NCBI RefSeq assembly: GCF_016861655.1
Contig: NZ_BOLN01000002.1
Span: 397,767 to 461,766 of the forward strand
From: Levilactobacillus lanxiensis
GTDB taxonomy: Bacteria > Bacillota > Bacilli > Lactobacillales > Lactobacillaceae
DNA length: 64,000 bases
Direction of reading: 5' to 3'
Part shown: piece by piece, positions 44,895 to 53,242 of the stretch
Layout of the letters: each line of letters starts with the position of its first letter
How positions within the stretch are numbered: the first letter of the stretch is position 1
Notes under the pieces: generated by a model
Seen by the model: only the letters and a program-made list of their open reading frames with translations
The model's database searches: none
What the model was told of the DNA's origin: nothing
Position numbers and translations under genes: made by a program

Positions 44895-45458
44895 TTAATC
44901 AGTGAAGTCTTCGCTTGCCCCGGTTGGGTTGAAGGCTTTCGCTTGGCCCTTGGTCTTGTAGTAGTGTTGCAGATGGACTTCACCATTGCCAACATTCCAC
45001 GTCGCATTCGTATACAGTGATTTGATGGTCTTGCCTTTATAATGACGGCTGACGATCTTGTAGCCTTCCGTTCCGGGCGTCCCCATCGCAGAGGCCTTCG
45101 TGTGGTTTCCCCAATTTTCATCAAGTAGCCATCCCTTGCTCATATACAGCAGGGTATCGAGCTGTCCCTTTTTGATGTTCTTCATATTCTTATTTAGGTT
45201 ACCAGATTTGATATAGTTGGTTCCCGTATCCCACTTCTTCCCTTTAAAATTCCGGTACGAAGTTTTCTTAGCCGCAATCGTGTAGCGGTTGTAATGACCA
45301 TTCTGGTAATAGTACCAAGTTCCCTGAAACTTCTTCGGCGCGCTAGCCAGACTCATCTTAGCGCTAGCTTGCGCATCAACTGTGGGATTGGCAACGGTCA
45401 AGACCGCGCCAAAACTAACTGACGCTACGATTGCGCCCATCATGTTGGTAAATTTCAT
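44895..45458 (-). CDS. Secreted protein of the FRGTWY family
   Basis: A 187-residue exported protein: signal peptide (ending VDAQASAK), then APKKFQGTWYYYQNGHYN and a small Lys/Tyr-rich domain ending HYYKTKGQAKAFNPTGAS. It is a paralogue of its neighbour at 45488-46048, which ends HYYQTKAQAKFFNPVGA, and more distantly of 20543-21223. The two adjacent genes lie 29 bp apart in one operon, so a local duplication is likely. Function unknown. Confidence 0.82.
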   Translation of the reverse strand: MKFTNMMGAIVASVSFGAVLTVANPTVDAQASAKMSLASAPKKFQGTWYYYQNGHYNRYTIAAKKTSYRNFKGKKWDTGTNYIKSGNLNKNMKNIKKGQLDTLLYMSKGWLLDENWGNHTKASAMGTPGTEGYKIVSRHYKGKTIKSLYTNATWNVGNGEVHLQHYYKTKGQAKAFNPTGASEDFTD

Positions 45459-45487
45459 TGTCGTATTCCTCCTTATTTCCGAATCGC

Positions 45488-46048
45488 TTATTTGTGTAGC
45501 GCACCAACTGGATTGAAGAATTTGGCTTGGGCCTTGGTTTGGTAATAGTGGTCTCCCAGCTGCTTACCCCAGTTTTTCACGACGGCCTTGTTGTACAGGA
45601 CTTTAACGGACTTGCCCTTGTAGGTCTTGTGAATCACCTTATAAGTTCCGCCGCCATTGGTCGCAAACATGCCGTAAGCCACAACCTTGGTATAGCCGTC
45701 CTTAACGGTCTTGGCGCTGGTCCAGTGAAGCTTCTTATTGCTCCAGCCTTCTCTAAAGTTTTCTTGGTCCTTAGTCGTATGTAGCGTCCCGATCCATTTG
45801 GCCTTCTGCTTACCAAAGGCATCGAAGTAGTTCTTCACCGTCATCTTGTTGGCCCCGATGGTCACCGTTTTATAGTAATACCCATTGTTTTCCTCGTAGT
45901 GGTACCAGGTTCCCCGGATACTCTTCGGAAACGCAGCCAAGCTGGTCTTTGCCGCCTGGGCCTGAACCGTGGTGGGACCGGTGATCGCCGCCGTGGCGCC
46001 GATCGTGGTTGCGACCATCAGTGCGCTAAAAATATGAGTCATTCGCAT
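45488..46048 (-). CDS. Secreted protein of the FRGTWY family
   Basis: A 186-residue exported protein, first gene of the pair. The signal peptide ends near VQAQAAK and is followed by FPKSIRGTWYHYEENNGYY, the family start motif. Its C-terminus matches the neighbouring paralogue. GGAGGA precedes the ATG. Its promoter (46135-46169) carries the same block as the promoter of 20543-21223, indicating shared regulation of this family at two loci 25 kb apart. Confidence 0.82.
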   Translation of the reverse strand: MRMTHIFSALMVATTIGATAAITGPTTVQAQAAKTSLAAFPKSIRGTWYHYEENNGYYYKTVTIGANKMTVKNYFDAFGKQKAKWIGTLHTTKDQENFREGWSNKKLHWTSAKTVKDGYTKVVAYGMFATNGGGTYKVIHKTYKGKSVKVLYNKAVVKNWGKQLGDHYYQTKAQAKFFNPVGALHK

Positions 46049-46134
46049 CGTGTGTTCCTCCTTAATTTCAAATCCGTTAGCGTGTTTCGCACATCTATTA
46101 GGTACGATAAATGTTTATGTAACTAACAAATTTA

Positions 46135-46169
46135 AGTATAGCAATCACCGGTGTCACAATTTGTCGTTT
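46135..46169 (-). promoter_or_regulatory. Promoter with conserved upstream block, copy 2
   Basis: On the minus strand AAACGACAAATTGTGACACC (46150-46169) lies 9 bp before TATACT (46135-46140), which is extended by TGC. It matches the block at 21289-21308 at 18 of 20 positions with identical spacing. Confidence 0.65.
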
Positions 46170-46196
46170 GCCCGTTATCGAACAGAAATAATCAAA

Positions 46197-46227
46197 AAAC
46201 GTTCCCGGCGTGGTGTCGAGAACGTTT
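46197..46227 (-). terminator. Intrinsic terminator of the BspA-like gene
   Basis: AAACGTTC pairs with GAACGTTT; the minus-strand flank is TTTTTTGATT. Confidence 0.75.
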
Positions 46228-46240
46228 CGTCATGATTGAT

Positions 46241-48562
46241 TTAGTTAAAAATGCGTTTCACAAAGCGCGGATTGGCCGTGACAAACCCGCCAGCCACGCG
46301 GTAACGCCGGGTCCCGTGATCCGAGAAGTCCCAGCCACGCACAGTTAACCGCCGTCCGGCTGGCACGCGGCGCTTACGCTGTTGGCAGTTGGCGTCCCGG
46401 TACAGAACAATCGCCCGTTTCGCCCGGATATGCTGGGGATAGCTCTGCCGCCCCGTCTGAACCAGTTGACGATTGGCCGTCACGTACTGGCCGTTCGTCA
46501 GGTAAAACCGGGTCGTCAGGTGATGGCGAACCAGCCGTTTGACCCGCAGTTGTTGGCCCTGCCGGACGTGGCGGACTTTGCCCGTTAGAGTCGCGCGACG
46601 ATACTGATTGACTCCACGCGGATTGATGACCGTGATGACCCGGGCCCTCTGCCGCGGCGAGTAGTAGGTTGGCTGAACGTAAGCCGGCTGGGTGGTCACA
46701 TAGCCCGTCAGCCGATACGTTGGTGACTGATGATTGACATCGCGGACCCGATACCGCGGTCGTCCATGCCGGGACAGCCGCTGACCGATAACCACCAGCT
46801 GGGGTTGCCGGCCTCGAGGTTGCCGTTTATACCAGGTCAGGCGCTGCCGGGATGTAAACGTCGGCTGCCGATAAAGGCCGAGTTTGCGAATGCCCGTGAG
46901 ACTACTGCCAACACCCGGCGTGGGTTCTGGAGCCGGTTTAACGGGCGGCAGTGGCGGCTGGACCGGTGGTGTGACGGGATAGACCGGCCGATTAACCGGT
47001 TCCCAAACGTAGACCTGCCTGCCCGCCGGTCGGTGATTGCCTGTATAGGCCGCAATCAGACCGTCACTGGTATATTTGGCACCCAGCGGATCACTCTCGG
47101 TCCCGGCGCCCACGGCCTGCCACTTTCCCGTGGACGTGGCCGTTATCGGTACGGGTGACAGTTGCGGATTTTGCTCCGCATGCCCCAAGAGGCCCACAGC
47201 TGATAAAGTATTCTCCGCATAGAACTGCATCTGGGGACCCAAAACCAGTCTACGAAGGGCATCGTTATCCTTAAACATATCTTGTGTGTAAGTATATTTG
47301 CCTGCCTTAGAATCCAACGTTACTTTAAATTTAGAAATGTCTAAGCTGGTCAACTCGCTGTCGCCTTCAAACATGCCTATTAATCCATTGAGCCCGTCCT
47401 CCTTATCGGTGGGATCTGAGAGGACCGAGTCGGTCTCAAAGTTCGCTAAATCAAGGCGTTTCAGGCTAGTGTCTTTATTGAACATCAGACTAAAGTCCTG
47501 CACCTCTTTGGTCTTGAAACTTTTCAAATCTAGAGATTGTAGATTCGTCATCCCAGCAAACATTCTCTGCATAAAATGAACCTGGTGTGTGTCAAAACCG
47601 GACACATCCACGTAACGTAGCTCGCTATCGCCATTAAACATGTCTGACATATTACCAACGTTGCTGGTTTTAAATTTGCTCTTATTAATTACTAAATTTG
47701 TCAACTGGTTGTCACCATTAAACATTCTCGCCATATCAGTGACCTTGGCTGTGTTAAAGCCAATTTTCAACTCCTTCAATGCCGTCATTTGGTTAAACAT
47801 GTCGGGCATCAGTGTCACGTTGTCCGTATTAAGATACGACAAATCTAAGTGTGTTAGCCCAGACGACCGAAACATTCCGGTCATGTCCGTCACATTCCCT
47901 GTATCAAAGTGACTGAGATCAAGGGTCTTAACTGACGTTCCAGCAAACATATGGTTCATAGTAGTGACCTGTCCTGTATCAAGGCTAGACAAATCTAAGC
48001 GTGTCAGACCAGACAACTGAAACATTTCGGCCATGTTCGTCACATTCCCCGTATCTAAGCTAGACAAGTCTAGCTGATGGACACGCACACTACTAAACAT
48101 CCCCGTCATATTCGTTGTTTCATGCGTATCAAGGTTGGTCAGCCCCGTAAACGTGCCGTTCTTGCCCAGCCCACTGAAAAGGAAACTAGCATCTTGGGGT
48201 GCTTTAAGTTTGCCTTTTAGTTCGATTGACTGCAGTTGGAGCTGGAGCCAGAAGTTTTCTGGCAGGCCCTTAGACAGTGTCTGAACAATAACGCCCTCAT
48301 TATAATTAGCTCCAGAAACCGAGTTTTGATCCGGTAAGATTCCCCCGTCTCCGCCATCAATAACCAGATGTTGGCCCGTATCGTCACTGGTCAACCGCCA
48401 TTGACAGTTGGTTCCCATCGTCCCACTGTAGTTTTTCGTCACTTGCGGCTCAGCTCGCACGGTTACTGGTGGCGTAAACAACCCACCAGACGGTCCAACT
48501 AATCCCAAACTAGCTCCAATAGCTAATCCAGCAAACAACGTGACGATTCGTTTTTTCTCCAT
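46241..48562 (-). CDS. BspA-family leucine-rich-repeat surface protein with DUF5776 C-terminus
   Basis: A 773-residue secreted protein. Signal peptide, then the SGTMG..W domain also found at 28248, then about 12 BspA/DUF285 repeats of roughly 23 residues (pattern LDLSSLDTGNVTNMAEMF) from about residue 130 to 440, a Pro-rich linker (VYPVTPPVQPPLPPVKPAPE) and very basic DUF5776 modules ending RYRVAGGFVTANPRFVKRIF. BspA-type repeats mediate binding to host or bacterial surfaces; the basic C-terminus probably binds the wall electrostatically. GGGGGAG precedes the ATG. It is the fuller version of the 28248 protein. Confidence 0.9.
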   Translation of the reverse strand: MEKKRIVTLFAGLAIGASLGLVGPSGGLFTPPVTVRAEPQVTKNYSGTMGTNCQWRLTSDDTGQHLVIDGGDGGILPDQNSVSGANYNEGVIVQTLSKGLPENFWLQLQLQSIELKGKLKAPQDASFLFSGLGKNGTFTGLTNLDTHETTNMTGMFSSVRVHQLDLSSLDTGNVTNMAEMFQLSGLTRLDLSSLDTGQVTTMNHMFAGTSVKTLDLSHFDTGNVTDMTGMFRSSGLTHLDLSYLNTDNVTLMPDMFNQMTALKELKIGFNTAKVTDMARMFNGDNQLTNLVINKSKFKTSNVGNMSDMFNGDSELRYVDVSGFDTHQVHFMQRMFAGMTNLQSLDLKSFKTKEVQDFSLMFNKDTSLKRLDLANFETDSVLSDPTDKEDGLNGLIGMFEGDSELTSLDISKFKVTLDSKAGKYTYTQDMFKDNDALRRLVLGPQMQFYAENTLSAVGLLGHAEQNPQLSPVPITATSTGKWQAVGAGTESDPLGAKYTSDGLIAAYTGNHRPAGRQVYVWEPVNRPVYPVTPPVQPPLPPVKPAPEPTPGVGSSLTGIRKLGLYRQPTFTSRQRLTWYKRQPRGRQPQLVVIGQRLSRHGRPRYRVRDVNHQSPTYRLTGYVTTQPAYVQPTYYSPRQRARVITVINPRGVNQYRRATLTGKVRHVRQGQQLRVKRLVRHHLTTRFYLTNGQYVTANRQLVQTGRQSYPQHIRAKRAIVLYRDANCQQRKRRVPAGRRLTVRGWDFSDHGTRRYRVAGGFVTANPRFVKRIFN

Positions 48563-48844
48563 CCCGACTCCCCCAGCCTAGCAAGATTCCAACAATCATT
48601 TCTGGTGTTGATTGTAGCATAGCCCCACCGTTTAATTCAGCTCACAACGGCTCAAAATCAGGACTTTCGTTTTAACTGCTTTTTAGTTGGCAACCTGTAT
48701 TAATATCTTAATCATGATTTGGCACCTTTTCGTCACGGAATCTATACGATTTGGCAAACATTCTGTCACGTATCCATAAACGCATCGCACTTATGCTATA
48801 TTTAATGGCGTTCCACGGGGACAAATTTGGGGAGGGTTTATTTT

Positions 48845-49201
48845 ATGAAAAAAGCAGCAGCGATTCTAGGTACCGTCGGACTAGCCACACTGGGGTTAAG
48901 TCCCGTCATCGGCTCCGCCAGCACCATGACCGGCGCTGTGCGCTACCACCAGGCACACGGGTCGACGACCATCAAACAAAACTACCGACAATTTCAGCTG
49001 ACCAATCATCAGCCCAACAGCGATTACCCGCACATCAAGGTCACGAGCTGGAAACATGCGCAGCTCAAGGCCGGGAGCAAGGTCAAAATTGATTTGATGG
49101 CCGATCAGGGGACCCCGTATAACTGGTACCGTATCCAGACGACCACCAACCACGCCACACACCGTTACTGGGTTTATGGCCAGGCTTTGCGTGGGAAATA
49201 G
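48845..49201 (+). CDS. Small secreted protein
   Basis: A 118-residue exported protein. The signal peptide starts MKKAAAILGTVGLATLGLSP; the ATG at 48845 has GGGGAGGG at 8-nt spacing and is preferred to an upstream GTG. The mature part (YPHIKVTSWKHAQLKAGSKV ... NWYRIQTTTNHATHRYWVYG) reads like a single SH3-like wall-binding domain. Function unknown. A terminator follows. Confidence 0.72.
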   Translation: MKKAAAILGTVGLATLGLSPVIGSASTMTGAVRYHQAHGSTTIKQNYRQFQLTNHQPNSDYPHIKVTSWKHAQLKAGSKVKIDLMADQGTPYNWYRIQTTTNHATHRYWVYGQALRGK

Positions 49202-49239
49202 GTTAACCTAATTATCTTCACACCCTATCAGGTACCCGC

Positions 49240-49280
49240 AAAAACGGCCAATCCCTTTTCAATCAGGACTGACCGTTTTT
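49240..49280 (+). terminator. Intrinsic terminator
   Basis: AAAAACGGCCA pairs with TGACCGTTTTT around a long loop. Confidence 0.7.
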
Positions 49281-49372
49281 CGCTACTCCTTGCCACCCCC
49301 ACACCCCTTGGCAATCCCCTGCCAGTCGGGTATGCTGAACAGTAACTAAGTCCAGTCAAAGGAGCTGGTATC

Positions 49373-50260
49373 GTGTTTCGTCAAATCGAATGTTTCATTG
49401 CCGTTGTCAAGAATCACAGCTACACGCAGGCCGCCATCGAATGCCACCTGTCCCAGTCCTCCCTCTCCCAACGGATCAAGGAGCTCCAGACGAGTCTAGG
49501 CGTCACCCTGATTCAGCGAAAAGGCCGCAGCTTCGAGCTGACCGCCGCGGGCGACTATTTTTATCAACATGCCCAAGTACTTCTCGAACAGGTCAACCAG
49601 CTCGTCACCCAAACGCAAGCCATCGCGACCAACACTGCCGAGGCCTACACGCTCAAGCTGGGCTACCTCCGCAAGTTTGGGTCACGCGAATTTCTCCAGG
49701 CCGTCGCCGAGTTCTCGCGCCAGTTTCCCCAGGTCAAAGTCCAGATTCACAGTGACTCCTACGCCGAGCTGTTCACCCGAATTCGTGATGGCCACCTGGA
49801 TTTGAATTTTTCCGACCAACGCTACGAGCTCTCGCCGGCATTTGAAAATGAATTTCTGACCGCTGCCGACTACATGGTCGTGGTCGCCCCTCACAGCTTC
49901 GCCAGCGACCAAACCGTCATCGACACCACCGAGCTCGCCGACCTGCCCTGCATCCTGATTACCGGCACCGACGAATACGCCTCGGATCAGGCCTACTACC
50001 GCGATGTCTTGGGCGTCCAAAGTCCCTTCCAAATTGCCTCTAGCTTTGGTGAGGCGCAAATGCTCGCCACCACGGGCCAGGGCTACATCGTGGTCAATAG
50101 CCGCACCGCCGGACAGATCAACGCCACAGCCAACCGCGTCCTCAAGCTGGTCGACCACGGTCGGGACCTGACGCAACACTACTACGCTTACTGGAAAAAG
50201 GATAATTCCGGTTACTACATTGAAACCTTCGCCCAGATTTTAAAAGCCCAATTTGATTAA
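49373..50260 (+). CDS. LysR-family transcriptional regulator
   Basis: A 295-residue LysR-type regulator of the CynR/CidR kind. The HTH (about 1-60) includes SYTQAAIECHLSQSSLSQRIKELQTSLGVTLIQR. The effector domain follows. The GTG start at 49373 has AAAGGAG. The DMT transporter and NAD(P)H-binding genes downstream form a plausible regulon but are separated by a terminator, so the relation is unproven. Confidence 0.9.
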   Translation: MFRQIECFIAVVKNHSYTQAAIECHLSQSSLSQRIKELQTSLGVTLIQRKGRSFELTAAGDYFYQHAQVLLEQVNQLVTQTQAIATNTAEAYTLKLGYLRKFGSREFLQAVAEFSRQFPQVKVQIHSDSYAELFTRIRDGHLDLNFSDQRYELSPAFENEFLTAADYMVVVAPHSFASDQTVIDTTELADLPCILITGTDEYASDQAYYRDVLGVQSPFQIASSFGEAQMLATTGQGYIVVNSRTAGQINATANRVLKLVDHGRDLTQHYYAYWKKDNSGYYIETFAQILKAQFD

Positions 50261-50267
50261 TTCCTCC

Positions 50268-50297
50268 GACTCGCCCCTAACCGGCGGGTCTTTTTTT
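50268..50297 (+). terminator. Intrinsic terminator of the LysR gene
   Basis: GACTCGCC pairs with GGCGGGTC (one G-U) over a 7-nt loop and is followed by seven Ts. Confidence 0.85.
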
Positions 50298-50404
50298 ATC
50301 CATCGTCTTAGCCGATTGGTCCAATCGTGAGACGCAATTGGTTTCGAGTTGCCTAGCCGCTATGCTAGGACTCGTAAGTAAATTGACGAAAGGAGTTGAC
50401 CGTA

Positions 50405-50782
50405 ATGACAGCCGAAACAAGCACGCTATTGACCTGTTGCGACGATCTCACCACTGCCCTGGCAACCAAGGATATCTGTTGGCTCAACGACCACCTCGCC
50501 CCCACGGCCGAACGCCGCACACCACTGGTACCCCCACAGGCAAAATACGATTGGATCGATGCCATTCAAAACGAGGCCTTAATTTATGACCACTTCACCG
50601 TGCCAACGCTGGACCAGCTAGTTGGCACCCGGGGGCTGGTCCACCTGACCGCCCGGCTGACCGAGCACCCGCACCAGGCAACACCGGTCACCCTCCAGCT
50701 CACCTTCATCCGGGAGCCGGATTGTTGGCAACTCTACCGGAATCGGGAGCTATCGGAAAAACCGATTGATTGGATTGGTTAG
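50405..50782 (+). CDS. NTF2-like (SnoaL-type) small protein
   Basis: A 125-residue protein with the layout of the nuclear-transport-factor-2-like/DUF4440 group: an N-terminal helix pair (LLTCCDDLTTALATKDICWL), a loop, then strands GTRGLVHLTARL, TPVTLQLTFIRE and WQLYRNRELS. Such proteins are small enzymes or binding domains. The ATG at 50405 has AAAGGAG at 9 nt; an upstream TTG is rejected. It starts a same-strand series running to 53165. Confidence 0.65.
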   Translation: MTAETSTLLTCCDDLTTALATKDICWLNDHLAPTAERRTPLVPPQAKYDWIDAIQNEALIYDHFTVPTLDQLVGTRGLVHLTARLTEHPHQATPVTLQLTFIREPDCWQLYRNRELSEKPIDWIG

Positions 50783-50850
50783 TCGAATTGGTTTTCGCTA
50801 TCCCGCCCGGTAAGATAGAACTCGACTCAAAAATTAAAGGAAGTGATTGC

Positions 50851-51801
50851 GTGTTACTCTTAACTTTTCCAGTGGCGATGGGTATTGGTCTCGCCATGCA
50901 AACAGCGGTCAATGCCAAGCTCCGAGGCTTCATCGGCTCGCCCTACCTCTCATCCGGATTTTCCTTTCTGATAGCCTGGCTGTTCTTACTCATTCTCAGC
51001 GGGGTAACCCACCAACCACTCCTGATCAGTGGGGCCGTGATGACCCACGGGCCCGGCTGGCTCTGGCTGGGCGGCCTCTTCGGCGCCATCGCCCTGACCG
51101 GCAACGTCGTGCTATTTCAAAAGATCGGTAGCCTACAAACGACCGTGTTGCCCATTATGGGGCAGATCATCATGAGCGTGGTGATCGACCAATTTGGCCT
51201 CTTTCATTCACCCACCAATACGTTGACCCTCTCCAAAATTATTGGGCTCTTGCTAATTGTCGGGGGCGTGGTGCTCTCACTCGGCATCTTCGCCCCCCGA
51301 GACCCGTTGCTGAAGGCCGCCACCTCAAAACCTGAGCGTAGTTCCCAGCTATTCTATCAACTTTTCGCCGTGCTGGCCGGCATGCTCATGGCCATGCAGA
51401 CCGCTATCAACGGTTATCTGGGAACGGTCCTGAAGTCGCCGCTTCACGCCGCCTTTATCTCATTTAGCATCGGCGTGCTCTGCCTGATTCTGGTAAACCT
51501 GGTCACCCGCGCTCGCCTGGCCAACCTTAAATTGGCTCTTCAACAAGGCCCCCGTTACTGGTGGATCTGGTTCGGCGGCGTGATTGGGGCGTTGTACGTT
51601 CTGTGCAGCTCCTGGCTGGTTCCCCTCATTGGGACAGGCCAGGTCGTGGTGCTCGCCCTGTTTGGCCAGCTAGTCTTCAGCGCCTTAGTGGAGCATTTCG
51701 GGCTGTTTGGCTCACAGGTCACCCGACTGTCCCGCGCTAAAATAATTGGCTTAATAATCATGTTCATGGGTGTTTTAATCGTAAAAATGCTGACATTTTA
51801 G
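50851..51801 (+). CDS. DMT-family transporter with two DUF606 (YdcZ-like) halves
   Basis: A 316-residue membrane protein with about ten transmembrane helices arranged as two homologous halves, each opening with the YdcZ/DUF606 motif (GLAMQTAVNAKLRGFIGSP and AMQTAINGYLGTVLKSP). Each half ends in LSxxKIIGLLLI/LSRAKIIGLIIM. This is a fused form of a transporter usually encoded by two small genes. The substrate is unknown; metabolite export is inferred. The start is GTG at 50851 with AAAGGAAG upstream. Confidence 0.88.
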   Translation: MLLLTFPVAMGIGLAMQTAVNAKLRGFIGSPYLSSGFSFLIAWLFLLILSGVTHQPLLISGAVMTHGPGWLWLGGLFGAIALTGNVVLFQKIGSLQTTVLPIMGQIIMSVVIDQFGLFHSPTNTLTLSKIIGLLLIVGGVVLSLGIFAPRDPLLKAATSKPERSSQLFYQLFAVLAGMLMAMQTAINGYLGTVLKSPLHAAFISFSIGVLCLILVNLVTRARLANLKLALQQGPRYWWIWFGGVIGALYVLCSSWLVPLIGTGQVVVLALFGQLVFSALVEHFGLFGSQVTRLSRAKIIGLIIMFMGVLIVKMLTF

Positions 51802-51815
51802 GAGGATATTTAATC

Positions 51816-52463
51816 ATGAAAAAAGTTTTAATTCTTGGGGCTTCTGGGTCCATCGCAACTCTGGTAACACGCAACCTACTTGACGACACTCGGGTCCAAC
51901 TCACCTTACTGGTGCGGCACCCCGACCGTTTGGCCACAGACATTCGCAACGATAGTCGGGTCACCGTGGTTGTGGCCGACGTGGTCAAGGATGCCGCGCA
52001 ACTGACCGCTGCCATGCAGGGCCAAGACCTGGTTTATGCCAACCTGTACGGCGCCAACTTGAAACAACAGGCCCAGGCCGTGGTGACGGCCATGACGGCG
52101 GCACAACTGGACCGAATCATTTGGATTTCTGCCAATGGGATTTACAACGAGATTCCTGGGAAATACGGGCAGTGGAACGCGCAAATGCTGGGATCGACCC
52201 TGACAGCCTACGCTGCGGGTGCCAAGGTCATTGAAACCAGTCGCCTCCAGTACACGATTGTCCGGCCAGCTTGGTTCTCCGACAAGCCTGTCGTGAGCTA
52301 CGAACTGACGCAAAAAGGTCAAGCCTTTAAGGGCACCGAGGTTTCCCGTGAGAGTGTGGCCGCCTACCTAACGAGCCTCATTCTGGATGACAGCCAAGCC
52401 ATCCATCAATCCGTGGGCATCAGTGAACCCAATACTGACGGTGCGAAACCCAGCTTTTACTAA
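51816..52463 (+). CDS. NAD(P)H-binding atypical SDR protein
   Basis: A 215-residue Rossmann protein with the atypical-SDR pattern GASGSIATLVTRNLL at the N-terminus, and WISANGIYNEIP and YTIVRPAW further on. It is of the NmrA/YwnB-like kind, often an NADPH-dependent reductase or redox sensor. It follows the DMT transporter by 14 bp with AGGAGG, so it is in the same operon. Confidence 0.9.
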   Translation: MKKVLILGASGSIATLVTRNLLDDTRVQLTLLVRHPDRLATDIRNDSRVTVVVADVVKDAAQLTAAMQGQDLVYANLYGANLKQQAQAVVTAMTAAQLDRIIWISANGIYNEIPGKYGQWNAQMLGSTLTAYAAGAKVIETSRLQYTIVRPAWFSDKPVVSYELTQKGQAFKGTEVSRESVAAYLTSLILDDSQAIHQSVGISEPNTDGAKPSFY

Positions 52464-52484
52464 ACAGACAAAGGAAGTCTTCGC

Positions 52485-53165
52485 TTGAAAATTATGATTA
52501 TTGGCGCCTATGGTCGGCTGGGCGAACGGGTGCTACATCTCGCTAACAAGCGCGGTCATCAGGTCATTGGCATTGCCCACCGACAGCATGCCGAGCGGCA
52601 GAATCCCCAAGTCATTATCAAGGATCTGTTTGATCTAGCCCCCGCTGACCTGGTCGGCGTCGATGCCATCGTGGACGCCGTGGGTGCTTGGACCCCCGCC
52701 ACAGAAATTGTCCACGCGGCGGGGCTCGCACACATCGTCGCCCTACTGCGGGGCACCCCGATTCACTACCTCAAGGTGGGCGCCACCAGTACGCTCTTCA
52801 TTAACGATGCCCGCACCCACGTCCTCCAGGAATTGCCGCAGTATTATCCGGCTTACATGCAGGATCTGTGCAGCGTTCATGCCGAAGGACTGGCCATTTT
52901 GCAAGGCGAAACGACCGTTCACTGGACCTACGTGACGCCGACGTATAACTTTGATCCCGCTGGCCACAGTACCGGGACCTATCACGTTGCCGGCGACATT
53001 TTCCATCCGGCGCGTTCCCAAAACCCTGACGACGGTCGCCAGGACTACATCACCTATGCTGACTTTGCCAAAGGGGTGCTTGACATCATTGAACATGACC
53101 AGTATGACCAGCAACAGATCACGTTGTTTTCGGGAGACAATCCACACCCAACACAGCGGTACTAG
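52485..53165 (+). CDS. NAD(P)-dependent Rossmann-fold oxidoreductase
   Basis: A 226-residue protein with GAYGRLGERVLHLANKRGH as the dinucleotide-binding start and VDAIVDAVGAW as the following strand, close to the NAD(P)H-binding/NmrA-like group. It is related in fold to its upstream neighbour. I keep the TTG start at 52485 because AAAGGAAG is 8 nt away and it preserves the first beta-strand. It is the last gene before a terminator. Confidence 0.85.
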   Translation: MKIMIIGAYGRLGERVLHLANKRGHQVIGIAHRQHAERQNPQVIIKDLFDLAPADLVGVDAIVDAVGAWTPATEIVHAAGLAHIVALLRGTPIHYLKVGATSTLFINDARTHVLQELPQYYPAYMQDLCSVHAEGLAILQGETTVHWTYVTPTYNFDPAGHSTGTYHVAGDIFHPARSQNPDDGRQDYITYADFAKGVLDIIEHDQYDQQQITLFSGDNPHPTQRY

Positions 53166-53193
53166 ACCATTGACTAGCCAAGTTAACCTAACA

Positions 53194-53225
53194 AACGCGT
53201 CTGGAATTTTCCAGGCGCGTTTTTC
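53194..53225 (+). terminator. Intrinsic terminator
   Basis: AACGCG.CTGGAA pairs with TTCCAG.CGCGTT, followed by TTTC. Confidence 0.85.
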
Positions 53226-53242
53226 TTCTCTATTTTTTAGCG

